Assembly (NCBI RefSeq): GCF_032921865.1
Contig: NZ_CP136684.1
Coordinates: forward strand, 1,895,001 to 1,959,000
Reading direction: 5' to 3'
Length of the DNA stretch: 64,000 bases
From: Thalassospira lucentensis
GTDB taxonomy: Bacteria; Pseudomonadota; Alphaproteobacteria; Rhodospirillales; Thalassospiraceae
The notes under the pieces were generated by a model. It did no database searches. It had not been told where the DNA came from and worked only from the letters and a program-made list of their open reading frames with translations. Shown piece by piece: positions 17,618 to 26,351 of this stretch. Made by a program: the position numbers and the translations under genes. Numbering within the stretch: position 1 is the first letter of the stretch; each line of letters opens with the position of its first letter.

Positions 17618-18082
17618 CTATGGCTGGATCGGTTCGAACGTCATGATGGATTTGGCGCTGCCATCCACCAGCATCAGGTCGCCGTCCTGTACTTTCCAGC
17701 CTTTGACATCTGCCATGGCGGCGATAAAGGCGTCTTCGATCTCCATCGCGTCTTCCATGCACATCATTTTGGTGCTGCCGAGCGGGGAGACATCAAGGGC
17801 GGTATCCTTGCGGGTGTAACTGCCGAAATAGCGGTTGCAGCCGGTCGATCCGGCAATTTTCCCGTCATTGGTAAAGTTGACGCTGGCAAGGATCGGGGTC
17901 ATCGGGGTCAGGCTTTTGTCTTTCGCCTCAATTCGCATCAGCTGCCAGTCGCGACCGGCGATGGCCGACCAGTCGGCGGGTGATTTTTCCTCGGCCGGTT
18001 TGGTTGTGGCAGCACAACCGGCAAGCCACAGGCTGCTGGCGATGCCAAATGCCGCGAAGGTTAATGAGGTTACTTTGCGCAT
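17618..18082 (-). CDS. META domain lipoprotein (HslJ-like)
   Basis: A 154-residue lipoprotein. The signal peptide ends in the lipobox LAGC (Cys about residue 23). The META domain follows, with GRDWQLMRIE, the STGCNRYFGSY motif and STKMMCMEDAMEIEDAF. It is probably anchored to the inner or outer membrane from the periplasmic side. Family members are linked to heat shock and stress tolerance (HslJ), but the biochemical role is not known. Confidence 0.9.
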   Translation of the reverse strand: MRKVTSLTFAAFGIASSLWLAGCAATTKPAEEKSPADWSAIAGRDWQLMRIEAKDKSLTPMTPILASVNFTNDGKIAGSTGCNRYFGSYTRKDTALDVSPLGSTKMMCMEDAMEIEDAFIAAMADVKGWKVQDGDLMLVDGSAKSIMTFEPIQP

Positions 18083-18343
18083 TCGAAATATCCTGTGTTT
18101 GGAATCTGTCCCGGTCTGACTGCCGCGTTTCGGGCGGCATGAACCGTGGCGGGATACTCATACGACTTTGCGGCGAAATTTTAGCATATTCGAGCTCCGG
18201 TTTTATAGTGCAGTCGTAGGGGTTTTGCCGAATGGTTTTGCAGGGTTGCGGTGCACAAGACCTTTGCGTCGGGGCATTCGCGCGGCTAATGTATCCGGGC
18301 CCGCCATCATTATCTTCCCGCCACCATCTTTAAGGTCACCATC

Positions 18344-19336
18344 ATGAAGCTTGCCCTGTCTGACGCACATGCGCTTGTGTGCAATACCCTGCTGCGCTGC
18401 AACGTTGATCCCGACAATGCCGGATCGGTTGCGACCGCCCTGGTCACGGCCGAGGCCGCAGGACAGGGCGGGCATGGTTTGCGCCGCGTTCCGGCCTATG
18501 CCGCGCAGGCGCGTGCGGGCAAGGTTGACGGGCATGCCAAGCCGGTGGCCGATCAGCCGTTTCCGGCCGTTTTGCGGATTGATGCGCGGTTCGGATTTGC
18601 CTATCCGGCGCTTGATCTGATGATCGAACGATTGCCCGATATTGCGCGCAGTCAGGGGATTGCGGTCGCGGCAATCCATAAGTCGCACCATGCCGGGGTG
18701 ATGGGACTTACCGTGGAAAAGCTGGCCGAGGCGGGGCTGGCGGCGATGATGTTTGCCAATGCGCCAGCCGCGATGGCGCCGTGGGGTGGTCGCCGCCCGA
18801 TGTTTGGCACCAACCCGATTGCCTTTGCCACGCCGATTGGCGATGGCGATCCGATCGTGATTGATCTGGCCCTGTCCAAGGTGGCGCGCGGCAAGATCAT
18901 GGCGGCCAAGCAGAAGGGCGTTCCGATCCCTGATGACTGGGCATTGGATGTTGACGGCAATCCGACGACGGATGCCGTCAGGGCGCTTGAAGGCACGATG
19001 GTCCCGGCGGGTGGGGTCAAGGGGGCGGCCCTTGCCATGATGGTTGAAATGCTGGCCGCCGGATTGACCGGGGCACAATTCGGGCATCAATCGTCGTCGC
19101 TTTTTGATGACAAGGGCGCGCCACCGGCATTGGGTCAGATGGTGATTGCCATTGATCCGGTTGCGGTCGGCGGGGCGGGGATCATTGATCATTTGCACTA
19201 TATTGCAGATGAAATCGCGCTGGAGGAAACCGTGCGCTTGCCGGGGCGGCGCGGGCAGAATGCGCGCCGGGATGCGGAAATTCAGGGGCTTGATATCGAA
19301 GATGATGTCATTGCCGCGATTGAGGCGATCAAGTAA
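18344..19336 (+). CDS. Ldh-type NAD(P)-dependent 2-hydroxyacid dehydrogenase
   Basis: A 330-residue member of the malate/L-lactate/ureidoglycolate dehydrogenase family (Ldh_2, non-Rossmann), which oxidises 2-hydroxyacids to 2-oxoacids. The catalytic His lies in KSHHAG near residue 117-118. MFGTNPIAFATP and IDLALSKVARGKI form the cofactor-binding part, and GGVKGAALAMMVE is the conserved C-terminal motif. Substrate is not predictable; members act on malate, lactate, sulfolactate or ureidoglycolate. No pathway partner adjoins it. Confidence 0.9.
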   Translation: MKLALSDAHALVCNTLLRCNVDPDNAGSVATALVTAEAAGQGGHGLRRVPAYAAQARAGKVDGHAKPVADQPFPAVLRIDARFGFAYPALDLMIERLPDIARSQGIAVAAIHKSHHAGVMGLTVEKLAEAGLAAMMFANAPAAMAPWGGRRPMFGTNPIAFATPIGDGDPIVIDLALSKVARGKIMAAKQKGVPIPDDWALDVDGNPTTDAVRALEGTMVPAGGVKGAALAMMVEMLAAGLTGAQFGHQSSSLFDDKGAPPALGQMVIAIDPVAVGGAGIIDHLHYIADEIALEETVRLPGRRGQNARRDAEIQGLDIEDDVIAAIEAIK

Positions 19337-19365
19337 ATCCATCCGCGATCAGGCGCAATACAAGG

Positions 19366-19396
19366 CCCCGGCAGTTTCTTTCTGTCGGGGTTTTTC
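19366..19396 (+). terminator. Terminator after the Ldh-type dehydrogenase
   Basis: CCCCGGCAG and CTGTCGGGG arms followed by TTTTT, about 30 bases after the dehydrogenase stop. Confidence 0.85.
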
Positions 19397-19440
19397 GTTT
19401 TTTGGCCCGTCCATATCCATATTTGTGAACACGGTCACAA

Positions 19441-19459
19441 GTAATAATTGAATTATTAC
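19441..19459. promoter_or_regulatory. AT-rich palindrome upstream of phnC
   Basis: GTAATAATT-G-AATTATTAC is a perfect 9-bp inverted repeat with a one-base centre. It could be an operator for an unidentified regulator. No ligand or protein can be named. Confidence 0.35.
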
Positions 19460-19506
19460 ATTGTTATTTCTTGGTGGTTCGATTTTTTATTTGATTGATA
19501 TCTTGA

Positions 19507-19518
19507 TGTATAGACAAG
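19507..19518 (+). promoter_or_regulatory. PhnF half-operator upstream of phnC
   Basis: TGTATAGACAAG shares TGTATAGAC with one arm of the palindromic operator between phnF and phnG (30348-30365). The other arm is not conserved here. Control of phnCDE by PhnF is an inference. Confidence 0.45.
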
Positions 19519-19560
19519 TTTGATTGTTGTCGGTGAAATGAAGGCGTCGTAATCATCGAA

Positions 19561-19582
19561 CTGTAACATCACCGTCACCATA
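19561..19582 (+). promoter_or_regulatory. Pho box (PhoB site) for phnCDE
   Basis: CTGTAAC-ATCA-CCGTCAC-CATA gives two 11-base units resembling the Pho consensus CTGTCATNNNN, 57 bases before phnC. Phosphate-starvation control is usual for phosphonate uptake genes. Confidence 0.55.
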
Positions 19583-19638
19583 GAGTCGCGGATTGTGCGT
19601 AGCTTCTTGACCAGCGAAACACAAGCAGGCGGACTTTA

Positions 19639-20478
19639 ATGCTGGTCGTAGACATATCCGGACTGAACAAGAGCTTCTCGCGCGATAAGCGGGCATTGAA
19701 CAATGTCAGTTTACAGGTTCGCGAGGGCGAGATGGTCGCGCTGATCGGGGCGTCCGGTTCGGGCAAATCCACCCTTATCCGTCATATTGCCGGTTTGCTG
19801 CGTGGGGATCGCGATGGCGGCAAGATCGAGGTATTCGGTGAAGTCATCCAGCAGAATGGCCGTATTGCAAGGGGTGCGCGGAAGGTGCGTGCCGATATCG
19901 GCGTTGTGTTTCAGCAATTCAATCTGGTCAGCCGCCTGACGGTTCTGACCAATGTTCTGACCGGGATGCTGGGCCGTGTGCCTGCGTGGCGCGGATCATT
20001 ATGCCTGTTTACCAAGGCTGAGCGCATGCGGGCGATGACCGCGTTAAAGCGTGTCGGTATCGATAGCCATGCGACAAAGAAGGCCCGCAATCTTTCGGGT
20101 GGGCAGCAGCAGCGTGCGGCGATTGCACGCACGATTACGCAGGGTGCGCGTCTTATCCTGGCCGACGAGCCGATTGCATCCCTTGACCCGGCGTCATCGC
20201 GCAAGGTGATGAATACGCTGGATCGGGTGAACCGCGAAGACAATGTCACGGTCATCGTGTCGCTGCATCAGGTCGATTATGCCCGTGATTATTGCGCACG
20301 CACCATTGCGATGCGCGATGGCGCGGTCGTGTTTGACGGGCCATCCACTGAACTGACGCCGGAGTTCCTGCGCGAACTTTACGGCGAATATTCTTCCGAG
20401 CTTTTCGCGTCTGCCCCGGATGACGTTCCGGCAAAGAGCAGGGTCGCGGAGAAGGATCTGGCTTTCGTTTCAAACTAG
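19639..20478 (+). CDS. phnC: Phosphonate ABC transporter ATP-binding protein PhnC
   Basis: A 279-residue ABC ATPase that powers phosphonate uptake. Walker A GASGSGKST spans residues 37-45, the signature is NLSGGQQQR, and Walker B is LILADEPIASLDP, followed by the switch His in SLHQVDYA. It is the first gene of phnCDE plus two accessory genes on the plus strand. A Pho box and a PhnF-like half-site precede it. Confidence 0.96.
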   Translation: MLVVDISGLNKSFSRDKRALNNVSLQVREGEMVALIGASGSGKSTLIRHIAGLLRGDRDGGKIEVFGEVIQQNGRIARGARKVRADIGVVFQQFNLVSRLTVLTNVLTGMLGRVPAWRGSLCLFTKAERMRAMTALKRVGIDSHATKKARNLSGGQQQRAAIARTITQGARLILADEPIASLDPASSRKVMNTLDRVNREDNVTVIVSLHQVDYARDYCARTIAMRDGAVVFDGPSTELTPEFLRELYGEYSSELFASAPDDVPAKSRVAEKDLAFVSN

Positions 20479-20552
20479 ATCAGGACGATTTCTCTCTGCC
20501 TTACATCTCTTTTTATTTCACCTCTACCAACCAACCTGACGGGGGACTTCCC

Positions 20553-21569
20553 ATGATCCGTAAAACAATTGCATCCGCAGCCCTTGCTGCCAGCATGCTG
20601 GCTTCGGGCTTTGCCCATGCCGATGTCGAATTCAAGCCGCTTGAAAAAGACCCGGAAACCATCGTGTTCGGCTTTATCTCGACTGAATCCAGCTCGAACC
20701 TGAAAGCTCAGTGGCAGCCGTTGATCGAGGATATGGAAGAAGCCCTTGGCAAGGATGTCGAAGCGTTCTTCGCGCCTGACTATGCCGGCATCATCGAAGG
20801 CATGCGTTTTGGCAAGGTTCACGTTGGCTGGTTCGGTAACAAGTCGGCCATGGAAGCCGTTGACCGTGCGGGCGGCGAAGTTTTCGTCCAGACGTCCAAA
20901 AGCGACGGCACGAACGGCTATTATTCCCACATCATCACCCAGGCCGATAACGACAAGCTCAACACGCTTGCCGACATGCTGAAATGCGATGGTTCGCTTA
21001 ATTTCGGTATCGGTGATCCGAACTCGACCTCGGGCTTCCTGGTTCCGACCTATTACGTCTTTGCGCAGAACGGCGTTGATCCGAAAAACTGCTTCAAGAC
21101 CGTTCGCAATGCCAACCACGAAACCAACCTGATGGCGACCGCCAATAATCAGGTTGATGTTGCTGCCAACAACTCCGAACAGCTTGCCCGCACCCAGATG
21201 GTCAAGCCGGAAATCACCGACAAGGTCAAGGTTATCTGGACCTCGCCGCTGATCCCGTCCGATCCGATGGTTTATCGCAAGGATATGTCGCGCGAACTGA
21301 AATCCGAAATCAAGGCGTTCTTCCTTGGTTACGGTCGTCTGGGCGATGTTGAAGAAGCCAACAAGGTTCTTGGCGGCATTCAGGATGGCATGGGCAAGTT
21401 CATGGAAAGCAGCAATGCGCAGCTTTACCCGATCCGTCAGCTTGAACTGTATAAAGACAAGCTGAAAATCGAGAACACCGCCGAACTGTCCGCCGACGAG
21501 AAAGCAAAACGCGTTTCTGAAATCGACAAGCAGCTCGCAGAACTCGATATCCTGGTTTCTTACGAGTAA
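20553..21569 (+). CDS. phnD: Phosphonate-binding periplasmic protein PhnD
   Basis: A 338-residue solute-binding protein. The signal peptide ends at about residue 23 (GFAHA before DVEFK). The mature part follows the PhnD plan, with IVFGFISTESSSNLK and GDPNSTSGFLVPTYYVF contributing to the ligand pocket. It captures phosphonates in the periplasm and delivers them to PhnE. GGGGGACTT gives a strong ribosome site before the ATG at 20553. Confidence 0.96.
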   Translation: MIRKTIASAALAASMLASGFAHADVEFKPLEKDPETIVFGFISTESSSNLKAQWQPLIEDMEEALGKDVEAFFAPDYAGIIEGMRFGKVHVGWFGNKSAMEAVDRAGGEVFVQTSKSDGTNGYYSHIITQADNDKLNTLADMLKCDGSLNFGIGDPNSTSGFLVPTYYVFAQNGVDPKNCFKTVRNANHETNLMATANNQVDVAANNSEQLARTQMVKPEITDKVKVIWTSPLIPSDPMVYRKDMSRELKSEIKAFFLGYGRLGDVEEANKVLGGIQDGMGKFMESSNAQLYPIRQLELYKDKLKIENTAELSADEKAKRVSEIDKQLAELDILVSYE

Positions 21570-21635
21570 CCGGCATCCGAACGGGGAGCCCGATATCAGG
21601 GCTCCCCGTTTGTTTTTATTTCCCGGGAAAAGAAC

Positions 21636-22448
21636 ATGAACAGCAGCCTTTCGACATCTGCCGTAACCGCCGCAGAACTTCCGCCGCGCGATCTGAAACG
21701 TTCAGGCGCAAGTTTCCTTCTTTGGGCGTTCATTCTGGCCATTCTGGCCCTGTCCTGGGAGGGGGCCGACATGCGGCCCATGGCCCTGATTGAAAACAGT
21801 GGCAACATGGTCGATTTCGCGGACGGGTTTTTCCCGCCGGATTTCCTGATGTGGAAAACCTATGTCAGCGAAATGTGGATCACGATCCAGATTGCGATCT
21901 GGGGCACGGCGCTTGCAATTGTCTGTTCGATCCCGTTTGGCATTCTGTGTTCTGAAAACATTGTTCCGTTCTGGGTGTACCAGCCGGTGCGCCGCCTGAT
22001 GGATTCCTTCCGCGCGATCAATGAAATGGTTTTTGCCATGCTGTTCGTTGTTGCGGTTGGTCTTGGTCCGTTTGCCGGTGTGCTTGCCCTTTGGATTCAT
22101 ACCACCGGCGTTCTGGCAAAGCTGTTTTCAGAAGCCGTCGAGGCGATTGATCCCGAACCGGTCGAAGGCATCCGGGCCACCGGTGCCAACGGATTGCAGG
22201 AGGTCATCTTTGGGGTGATCCCGCAGGTTCTTCCGCTTTGGATTTCCTATTCGCTGTACCGGTTTGAAAGCAACGTGCGGTCGGCTACCGTTCTTGGCAT
22301 TGTCGGTGCGGGTGGCATTGGCATGGTTTTGTGGGAATATATCCGTGCATTTTATTATGCGGAAACCGCCGCGGTCATGATCATCATCATCCTGTCGGTC
22401 AGCCTGCTTGATGTGATTTCGCAGCGCCTGCGCAAACTGGTGACCTGA
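21636..22448 (+). CDS. phnE: Phosphonate ABC transporter permease PhnE
   Basis: A 270-residue inner-membrane permease with about six hydrophobic segments. The EAA-like cytoplasmic loop, which docks PhnC, lies near [24 protein letters not shown] (IRATGAN...G..PQ). Only one phnE is present, whereas some loci carry two. It starts 66 bases after phnD. The next gene begins four bases after its stop. Confidence 0.95.
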   Translation: MNSSLSTSAVTAAELPPRDLKRSGASFLLWAFILAILALSWEGADMRPMALIENSGNMVDFADGFFPPDFLMWKTYVSEMWITIQIAIWGTALAIVCSIPFGILCSENIVPFWVYQPVRRLMDSFRAINEMVFAMLFVVAVGLGPFAGVLALWIHTTGVLAKLFSEAVEAIDPEPVEGIRATGANGLQEVIFGVIPQVLPLWISYSLYRFESNVRSATVLGIVGAGGIGMVLWEYIRAFYYAETAAVMIIIILSVSLLDVISQRLRKLVT

Positions 22449-22451
22449 TCC

Positions 22452-23099
22452 ATGACGTTCAAGATTACGCAGGCCAAACCGGCAATGAAACAATTGTCGG
22501 AGGCCCCGACGATTGATCAGAGTGCGGTTGTTGTTGATTGCGAGTTTGGTGTCTGGACCGAAATTGGCGCACGCACCAGCATCCGCGAAAGCGTGATGGG
22601 TGATTATTCCTATGTCGTCAATGACAGCGAGATCATCTATTCCGACATCGGCAAATTCGTAAATATCGCCGCCCATACAAGGATCAATCCGGGGCAGCAT
22701 CCGATGGACCGGGCATCGATGCATCATTTCCAGTACCGGTCGAGTGCCTATGAGCTTGGCGATGATGATCCGGCGTTTTTTGACTGGCGCCGCGAAAAGC
22801 GGGTGAAGCTTGATCATGATGTCTGGATCGGGCATGGCGCGATTGTTCAGGGCGGGGTTGCCATCGGGATCGGGTCGGTTGTCGGTTCGGGTGCGGTGGT
22901 GACCAAGGATGTGCCGCCCTATACGATTGTGACCGGTATTCCGGCCACCCCGCTTCGCCCGCGATTTGACGCGGAAATTGTCGATGCGCTGCTTCGCATT
23001 TGCTGGTGGGACTGGGATCATGCAACATTGGCAGAACGGCTTGACGATTTTCGGCGTCTGCCGGTACGGGATTTCTGTCTGAAATACGATCTGCGATAA
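22452..23099 (+). CDS. Hexapeptide-repeat acetyltransferase of phosphonate loci
   Basis: A 215-residue left-handed beta-helix (LbetaH) acetyltransferase of the DapH/GlmU-like set found in phn operons. Repeats of the type V-x-G-x-G-[AS] run through HDVWIGHGAIVQGGVAIGIG and SVVGSGAVVTKDVPPYTIV. It probably acetylates an aminophosphonate or a pathway intermediate, taking the place of the unrelated GNAT enzyme PhnO. The direct substrate is not known. It is translationally close to phnE. Confidence 0.88.
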   Translation: MTFKITQAKPAMKQLSEAPTIDQSAVVVDCEFGVWTEIGARTSIRESVMGDYSYVVNDSEIIYSDIGKFVNIAAHTRINPGQHPMDRASMHHFQYRSSAYELGDDDPAFFDWRREKRVKLDHDVWIGHGAIVQGGVAIGIGSVVGSGAVVTKDVPPYTIVTGIPATPLRPRFDAEIVDALLRICWWDWDHATLAERLDDFRRLPVRDFCLKYDLR

Positions 23100-23122
23100 A
23101 TCGAAAGCCAGTTCGAGGCCAC

Positions 23123-23818
23123 ATGACCGACTATCAGCGTTATGCTGTTTACTATGCACCGAAAGCCGACAGTGATCTGGCGGCTTTTGGCAATTCCTGG
23201 CTGGGGCGTGATCCCGAAACCGGACGGGAAATGGACCGCCGGGCTGCCATCGGCCTTGCCGATGGCGAGGTCGCGGCGATAACCGTTTCCCCGTCGCGAT
23301 ACGGATTTCATGGCACCCTGAAACCGCCCTTCACCTTAAAGGACGGGCAGACGCGCGTGCAGCTTGAACGTGCGATTGCTGACTATTGTGCGGCAGCGTC
23401 TTCGGTGACGTGTGGTCCGCTTTTGCTGAAATCGATTGGCAGTTTTATCGCCCTGATCCCGACTGCGCCGACCGATCAGCTTGGTGCGCTGGCGTCTGGT
23501 CTGGTGCAGGCGCTTGACGGTTTTCGGCAGCCCGAAGACGAAGCCGCGATGAATAAACGCCGTGCATCGGGGTTAAGTGATCGACAGGAAGAATATCTGG
23601 TCAGATGGGGATATCCCTATGTGATGGAAGAATTCCGTTTTCACCTGACCCTGACAGACAAGCTTGACCCGGACCGGATGATGCGGGTGCGCGATGCGCT
23701 TGCCCCGATTGTTGCACCCTTGTGCGAGGCACCATTTACGATCAGCGATGTCTGTCTTTTTGGTGATCCGGGTGATGGAAAGCCGTTTGATTTGTTGGGG
23801 CGCTTCGCGCTTGGATGA
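23123..23818 (+). CDS. DUF1045 phosphonate-metabolism protein (2H phosphoesterase fold)
   Basis: A 231-residue DUF1045 protein common in C-P lyase operons. Two HxTL motifs, FHGTLKPPF near residue 57 and FHLTLTDKL near 173, mark the 2H phosphoesterase superfamily, which opens cyclic phosphates. No phnP is visible in this locus. The enzyme is therefore a candidate for opening the cyclic 5-phosphoribosyl 1,2-phosphate that PhnJ chemistry releases. That role is inferred from fold and context. Its stop is 60 bases from that of phnN, which converges on it. Confidence 0.88.
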   Translation: MTDYQRYAVYYAPKADSDLAAFGNSWLGRDPETGREMDRRAAIGLADGEVAAITVSPSRYGFHGTLKPPFTLKDGQTRVQLERAIADYCAAASSVTCGPLLLKSIGSFIALIPTAPTDQLGALASGLVQALDGFRQPEDEAAMNKRRASGLSDRQEEYLVRWGYPYVMEEFRFHLTLTDKLDPDRMMRVRDALAPIVAPLCEAPFTISDVCLFGDPGDGKPFDLLGRFALG

Positions 23819-23841
23819 CGGGTGATTGCACCTTGGGAAAT

Positions 23842-23876
23842 AAAAAATGCTGCAGCGTTTTGCTGCAGCATTTTTT
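23842..23876. terminator. Bidirectional terminator between the two phn operons
   Basis: AAAAAATGCTGCAGC and GCTGCAGCATTTTTT form a perfect stem with A and T runs on either side. It ends phnCDE-acetyltransferase-DUF1045 in one direction and phnG-N in the other. Confidence 0.93.
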
Positions 23877-23878
23877 GT

Positions 23879-24505
23879 TCAGACTACCCGGTTGCCGGGC
23901 GCTTGGTCCCCATGTGCCGGGCGGTGGAAAATGGCATCAATGAAGCGGCCAATACCGGTTTCAAGGTCATTGTCATTTTCAACGGCGATCACGTTGGGAC
24001 CATCGACCTGATAGGCCGATGCGCGCCGCAGGCGTTGTTCGATATCGTCGGAACTTTCGCGGCCACGGGCCACAAGGCGTTGGCGAAGGGCATCTTCGTG
24101 TGCCCGGATGCTGATGACCCGGACGTGATCGGAACCCAGAAGATCGCGGGCATCGTCAATCACGCTGCGTGATGCGTTGACGACAACGATTTTGCCGTTG
24201 GCGACGTCGTTCTGGACATGATTGGGAATGCCGTAACAAAGATTGTGCGCCCGCCAGCTCAGCAGGAAGGCACCCTGCTTTGCCATGGATGCAAAATCCT
24301 CGGCCCGCACGGGAATATGGATTTCGCCAACCGACCCGGCCGGGCGGGTAATGCAGCGACGGGGAAACAGGATGGTTTCATCGTCGTGCAAACGCGCCCG
24401 TGCCGCATCCAATAGGGTATCCTTGCCAACCCCGCTGGGGCCGACGACAAGAATCAGTAATCCATTTTCCGAAGCGCCATGATGGATGTCATGGCGCGCG
24501 GTCAT
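23879..24505 (-). CDS. phnN: Ribose 1,5-bisphosphokinase PhnN
   Basis: A 208-residue P-loop kinase that phosphorylates ribose 1,5-bisphosphate to PRPP, the last step of the C-P lyase route. The P-loop is GPSGVGKDT. The guanylate-kinase-like fold continues through RRCITRPA and GAFLLSWRAHNLCYGIP. The ATG at 24505 overlaps the phnM stop as ATGA, so translation is coupled. An upstream GTG at 24529 is less likely. Confidence 0.94.
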   Translation of the reverse strand: MTARHDIHHGASENGLLILVVGPSGVGKDTLLDAARARLHDDETILFPRRCITRPAGSVGEIHIPVRAEDFASMAKQGAFLLSWRAHNLCYGIPNHVQNDVANGKIVVVNASRSVIDDARDLLGSDHVRVISIRAHEDALRQRLVARGRESSDDIEQRLRRASAYQVDGPNVIAVENDNDLETGIGRFIDAIFHRPAHGDQAPGNRVV

Positions 24506-25644
24506 GACACGCGGCTTCCCATACGCCACACACCGCGCACAATCGGATGATGCGGTGAATGATGCACCCGGATCAGATCGCCGCGTTTGCCAACCGCAAT
24601 CTCGCCCCGGTCGTCAAGGCCGACCTGTTTTGCGGGGGTCAGGGTCGCGGTGCGCACCGCACGCGGAAGATCATAGGCGTCGAAATCATCAAACAGCTTC
24701 ATGACACCGTGCAGCAGGCTGTGGGGGACATAGTCGCTTGAAATAATGTCGAGATAGCCATGCTTTGCCAGATCGCCCGCCGCGACATTGCCGCTGTGCG
24801 AGCCGCCGCGCACAAGGTTTGGCCCGCCCATCATCACGCCAAGACCGCCTTCGTGCGATGCCTTGGCAGCCGCCAGTGTCGTCGGGAATTCGGCCACGGT
24901 CATTTTATCGGCGACGGCTTCGGCGACATGTTCCTCGGTCGCGTCATCGTGGCTTGCCAGCGCCAGATGTTTTTGGTGAGCAAGTTCGACGACGTGACGG
25001 CGATGTTTGACGGAATAAAGTTCGGAATCACGTTTGCGGCTGGCGACGAATTTGCGCATTTCCTCGTCCGAGAGGCCGTATTTGCCCTGATAATAGGTGT
25101 AATAGGCATCCAGGCTGACGAATTGGCGTTGGCCCGGCGTGTGATCCATCACCGAGAGCATCTTGACCAGAGGCAGATCAACCAGATTATCGAGCGCCTC
25201 GACCAGACCGCCATAGGACGTTTCACAGCGCAGATGCAGTTTGTGATCTGCACGCAAAAGGTTGTTCTCGAGCGCATGCTGAAGGGCGGTCACCGATTCA
25301 ACCAGTCGTTCGATCCGTTCTGATCCGTCCGAGACGTCGCCGACAGAGATGGCGTCAAAGACCGTCGTGATGCCGGCACTGGCGACCTGATTGTCGTGTG
25401 CAATCACCGCGGCGGTGGCGGGCCAGCGGGTTTTGGGACGCGGGGTCAGGTGTTTTTCGAGATTGTCGGTATGCAGTTCGACCAGTCCGGGCATCAGGTA
25501 ATCGCCGCCCATGTCTTCGGCACCCGGCAGGTTGGACGGGCGATCCGAGATATCGGTGATCAGTCCGTCCCTGATCTGAACGGCACCCTCGATGACATCA
25601 TTGGCGAGGACAATTTTGGCATTGGTAAAAATCTGTTCAGTCAT
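24502..25644 (-). CDS. phnM: Alpha-D-ribose 1-methylphosphonate 5-triphosphate diphosphatase PhnM
   Basis: A 380-residue amidohydrolase-superfamily enzyme that removes pyrophosphate from the ribose-triphosphate phosphonate made by PhnGHIL. The metal motif HTDNLEKHLTPRP follows an amidohydrolase opening (MPGLVELHTDN). ASHDDATEEHV gives a further ligand set. The ATG at 25644 is used because the frame upstream opens only with TTG. It overlaps phnL by eight bases. Confidence 0.96.
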   Translation of the reverse strand: MTEQIFTNAKIVLANDVIEGAVQIRDGLITDISDRPSNLPGAEDMGGDYLMPGLVELHTDNLEKHLTPRPKTRWPATAAVIAHDNQVASAGITTVFDAISVGDVSDGSERIERLVESVTALQHALENNLLRADHKLHLRCETSYGGLVEALDNLVDLPLVKMLSVMDHTPGQRQFVSLDAYYTYYQGKYGLSDEEMRKFVASRKRDSELYSVKHRRHVVELAHQKHLALASHDDATEEHVAEAVADKMTVAEFPTTLAAAKASHEGGLGVMMGGPNLVRGGSHSGNVAAGDLAKHGYLDIISSDYVPHSLLHGVMKLFDDFDAYDLPRAVRTATLTPAKQVGLDDRGEIAVGKRGDLIRVHHSPHHPIVRGVWRMGSRVS

Positions 25645-26341
25645 TGGCCCCAACTTTAAACGAAGTCACATCAAATGATCCCGTGCAGACCGCATCGCGG
25701 GTTTCGTGATCATGGAAAATACCGGCAATGGCAGCGCCGCGTGCCTTGGCTTCTTCAATCAATGCCAGAACCGTGGCACGATTTTGGGTGTCAAGCGATG
25801 CGGTCGGTTCATCAAGCAGCATGATCGGATAATCGGCGATAAAACCGCGCGCGATATTCACGCGCTGTTGCTCGCCCCCGGAAAAGGTCAGGGGTGAAAG
25901 TTGCCACAGACGTTCGGGGATGCGCAAGCGGGTCAAAAGGTCGCGGGCCTTTTCCATGGCCGTTTCGCGGGGCGCACCCAGCGCGATCAGCGGTTCGGCA
26001 ACGATTTCCAGTGTCGGTACACGCGGAATGACGCGCAGGAACTGGCTGACATAGCCCATGGTGCGTTTGCGCATATCAAGGATCGCATGCGGGCTTGCGG
26101 TGGTGATATCGAGCCAGTCACCATCGTGAAGCACGCTGATCGAGCCGCTTGAACAGGTGTAATTGGCATAAAGCATGCGCATGAAGGTACTTTTTCCCGA
26201 TCCGGATTCACCGGTCAGCGCAATGCATTCACCGGCATTGAGGCGGAATTCCACCCCTTCGAATACCGGGATCGTGACGCTGCCCTGAGTATGGAGGGTA
26301 AAGCCCTTGGCGACGTTTTTGGCGTGAAGCATTTCAGACAT
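25637..26341 (-). CDS. phnL: C-P lyase system ABC-type ATPase PhnL
   Basis: A 234-residue ABC-type ATPase without a permease partner. PhnL binds the PhnGHIJ core with PhnK. Walker A is GESGSGKST, the signature TFSGGEQQRVNIARG, and Walker B MLLDEPTASLD. The ATG at 26341 starts ten bases after the phnK stop. The longer frame from 26377 would overlap phnK needlessly. Confidence 0.95.
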   Translation of the reverse strand: MSEMLHAKNVAKGFTLHTQGSVTIPVFEGVEFRLNAGECIALTGESGSGKSTFMRMLYANYTCSSGSISVLHDGDWLDITTASPHAILDMRKRTMGYVSQFLRVIPRVPTLEIVAEPLIALGAPRETAMEKARDLLTRLRIPERLWQLSPLTFSGGEQQRVNIARGFIADYPIMLLDEPTASLDTQNRATVLALIEEAKARGAAIAGIFHDHETRDAVCTGSFDVTSFKVGAND

Positions 26342-26351
26342 TTCAATCGCC

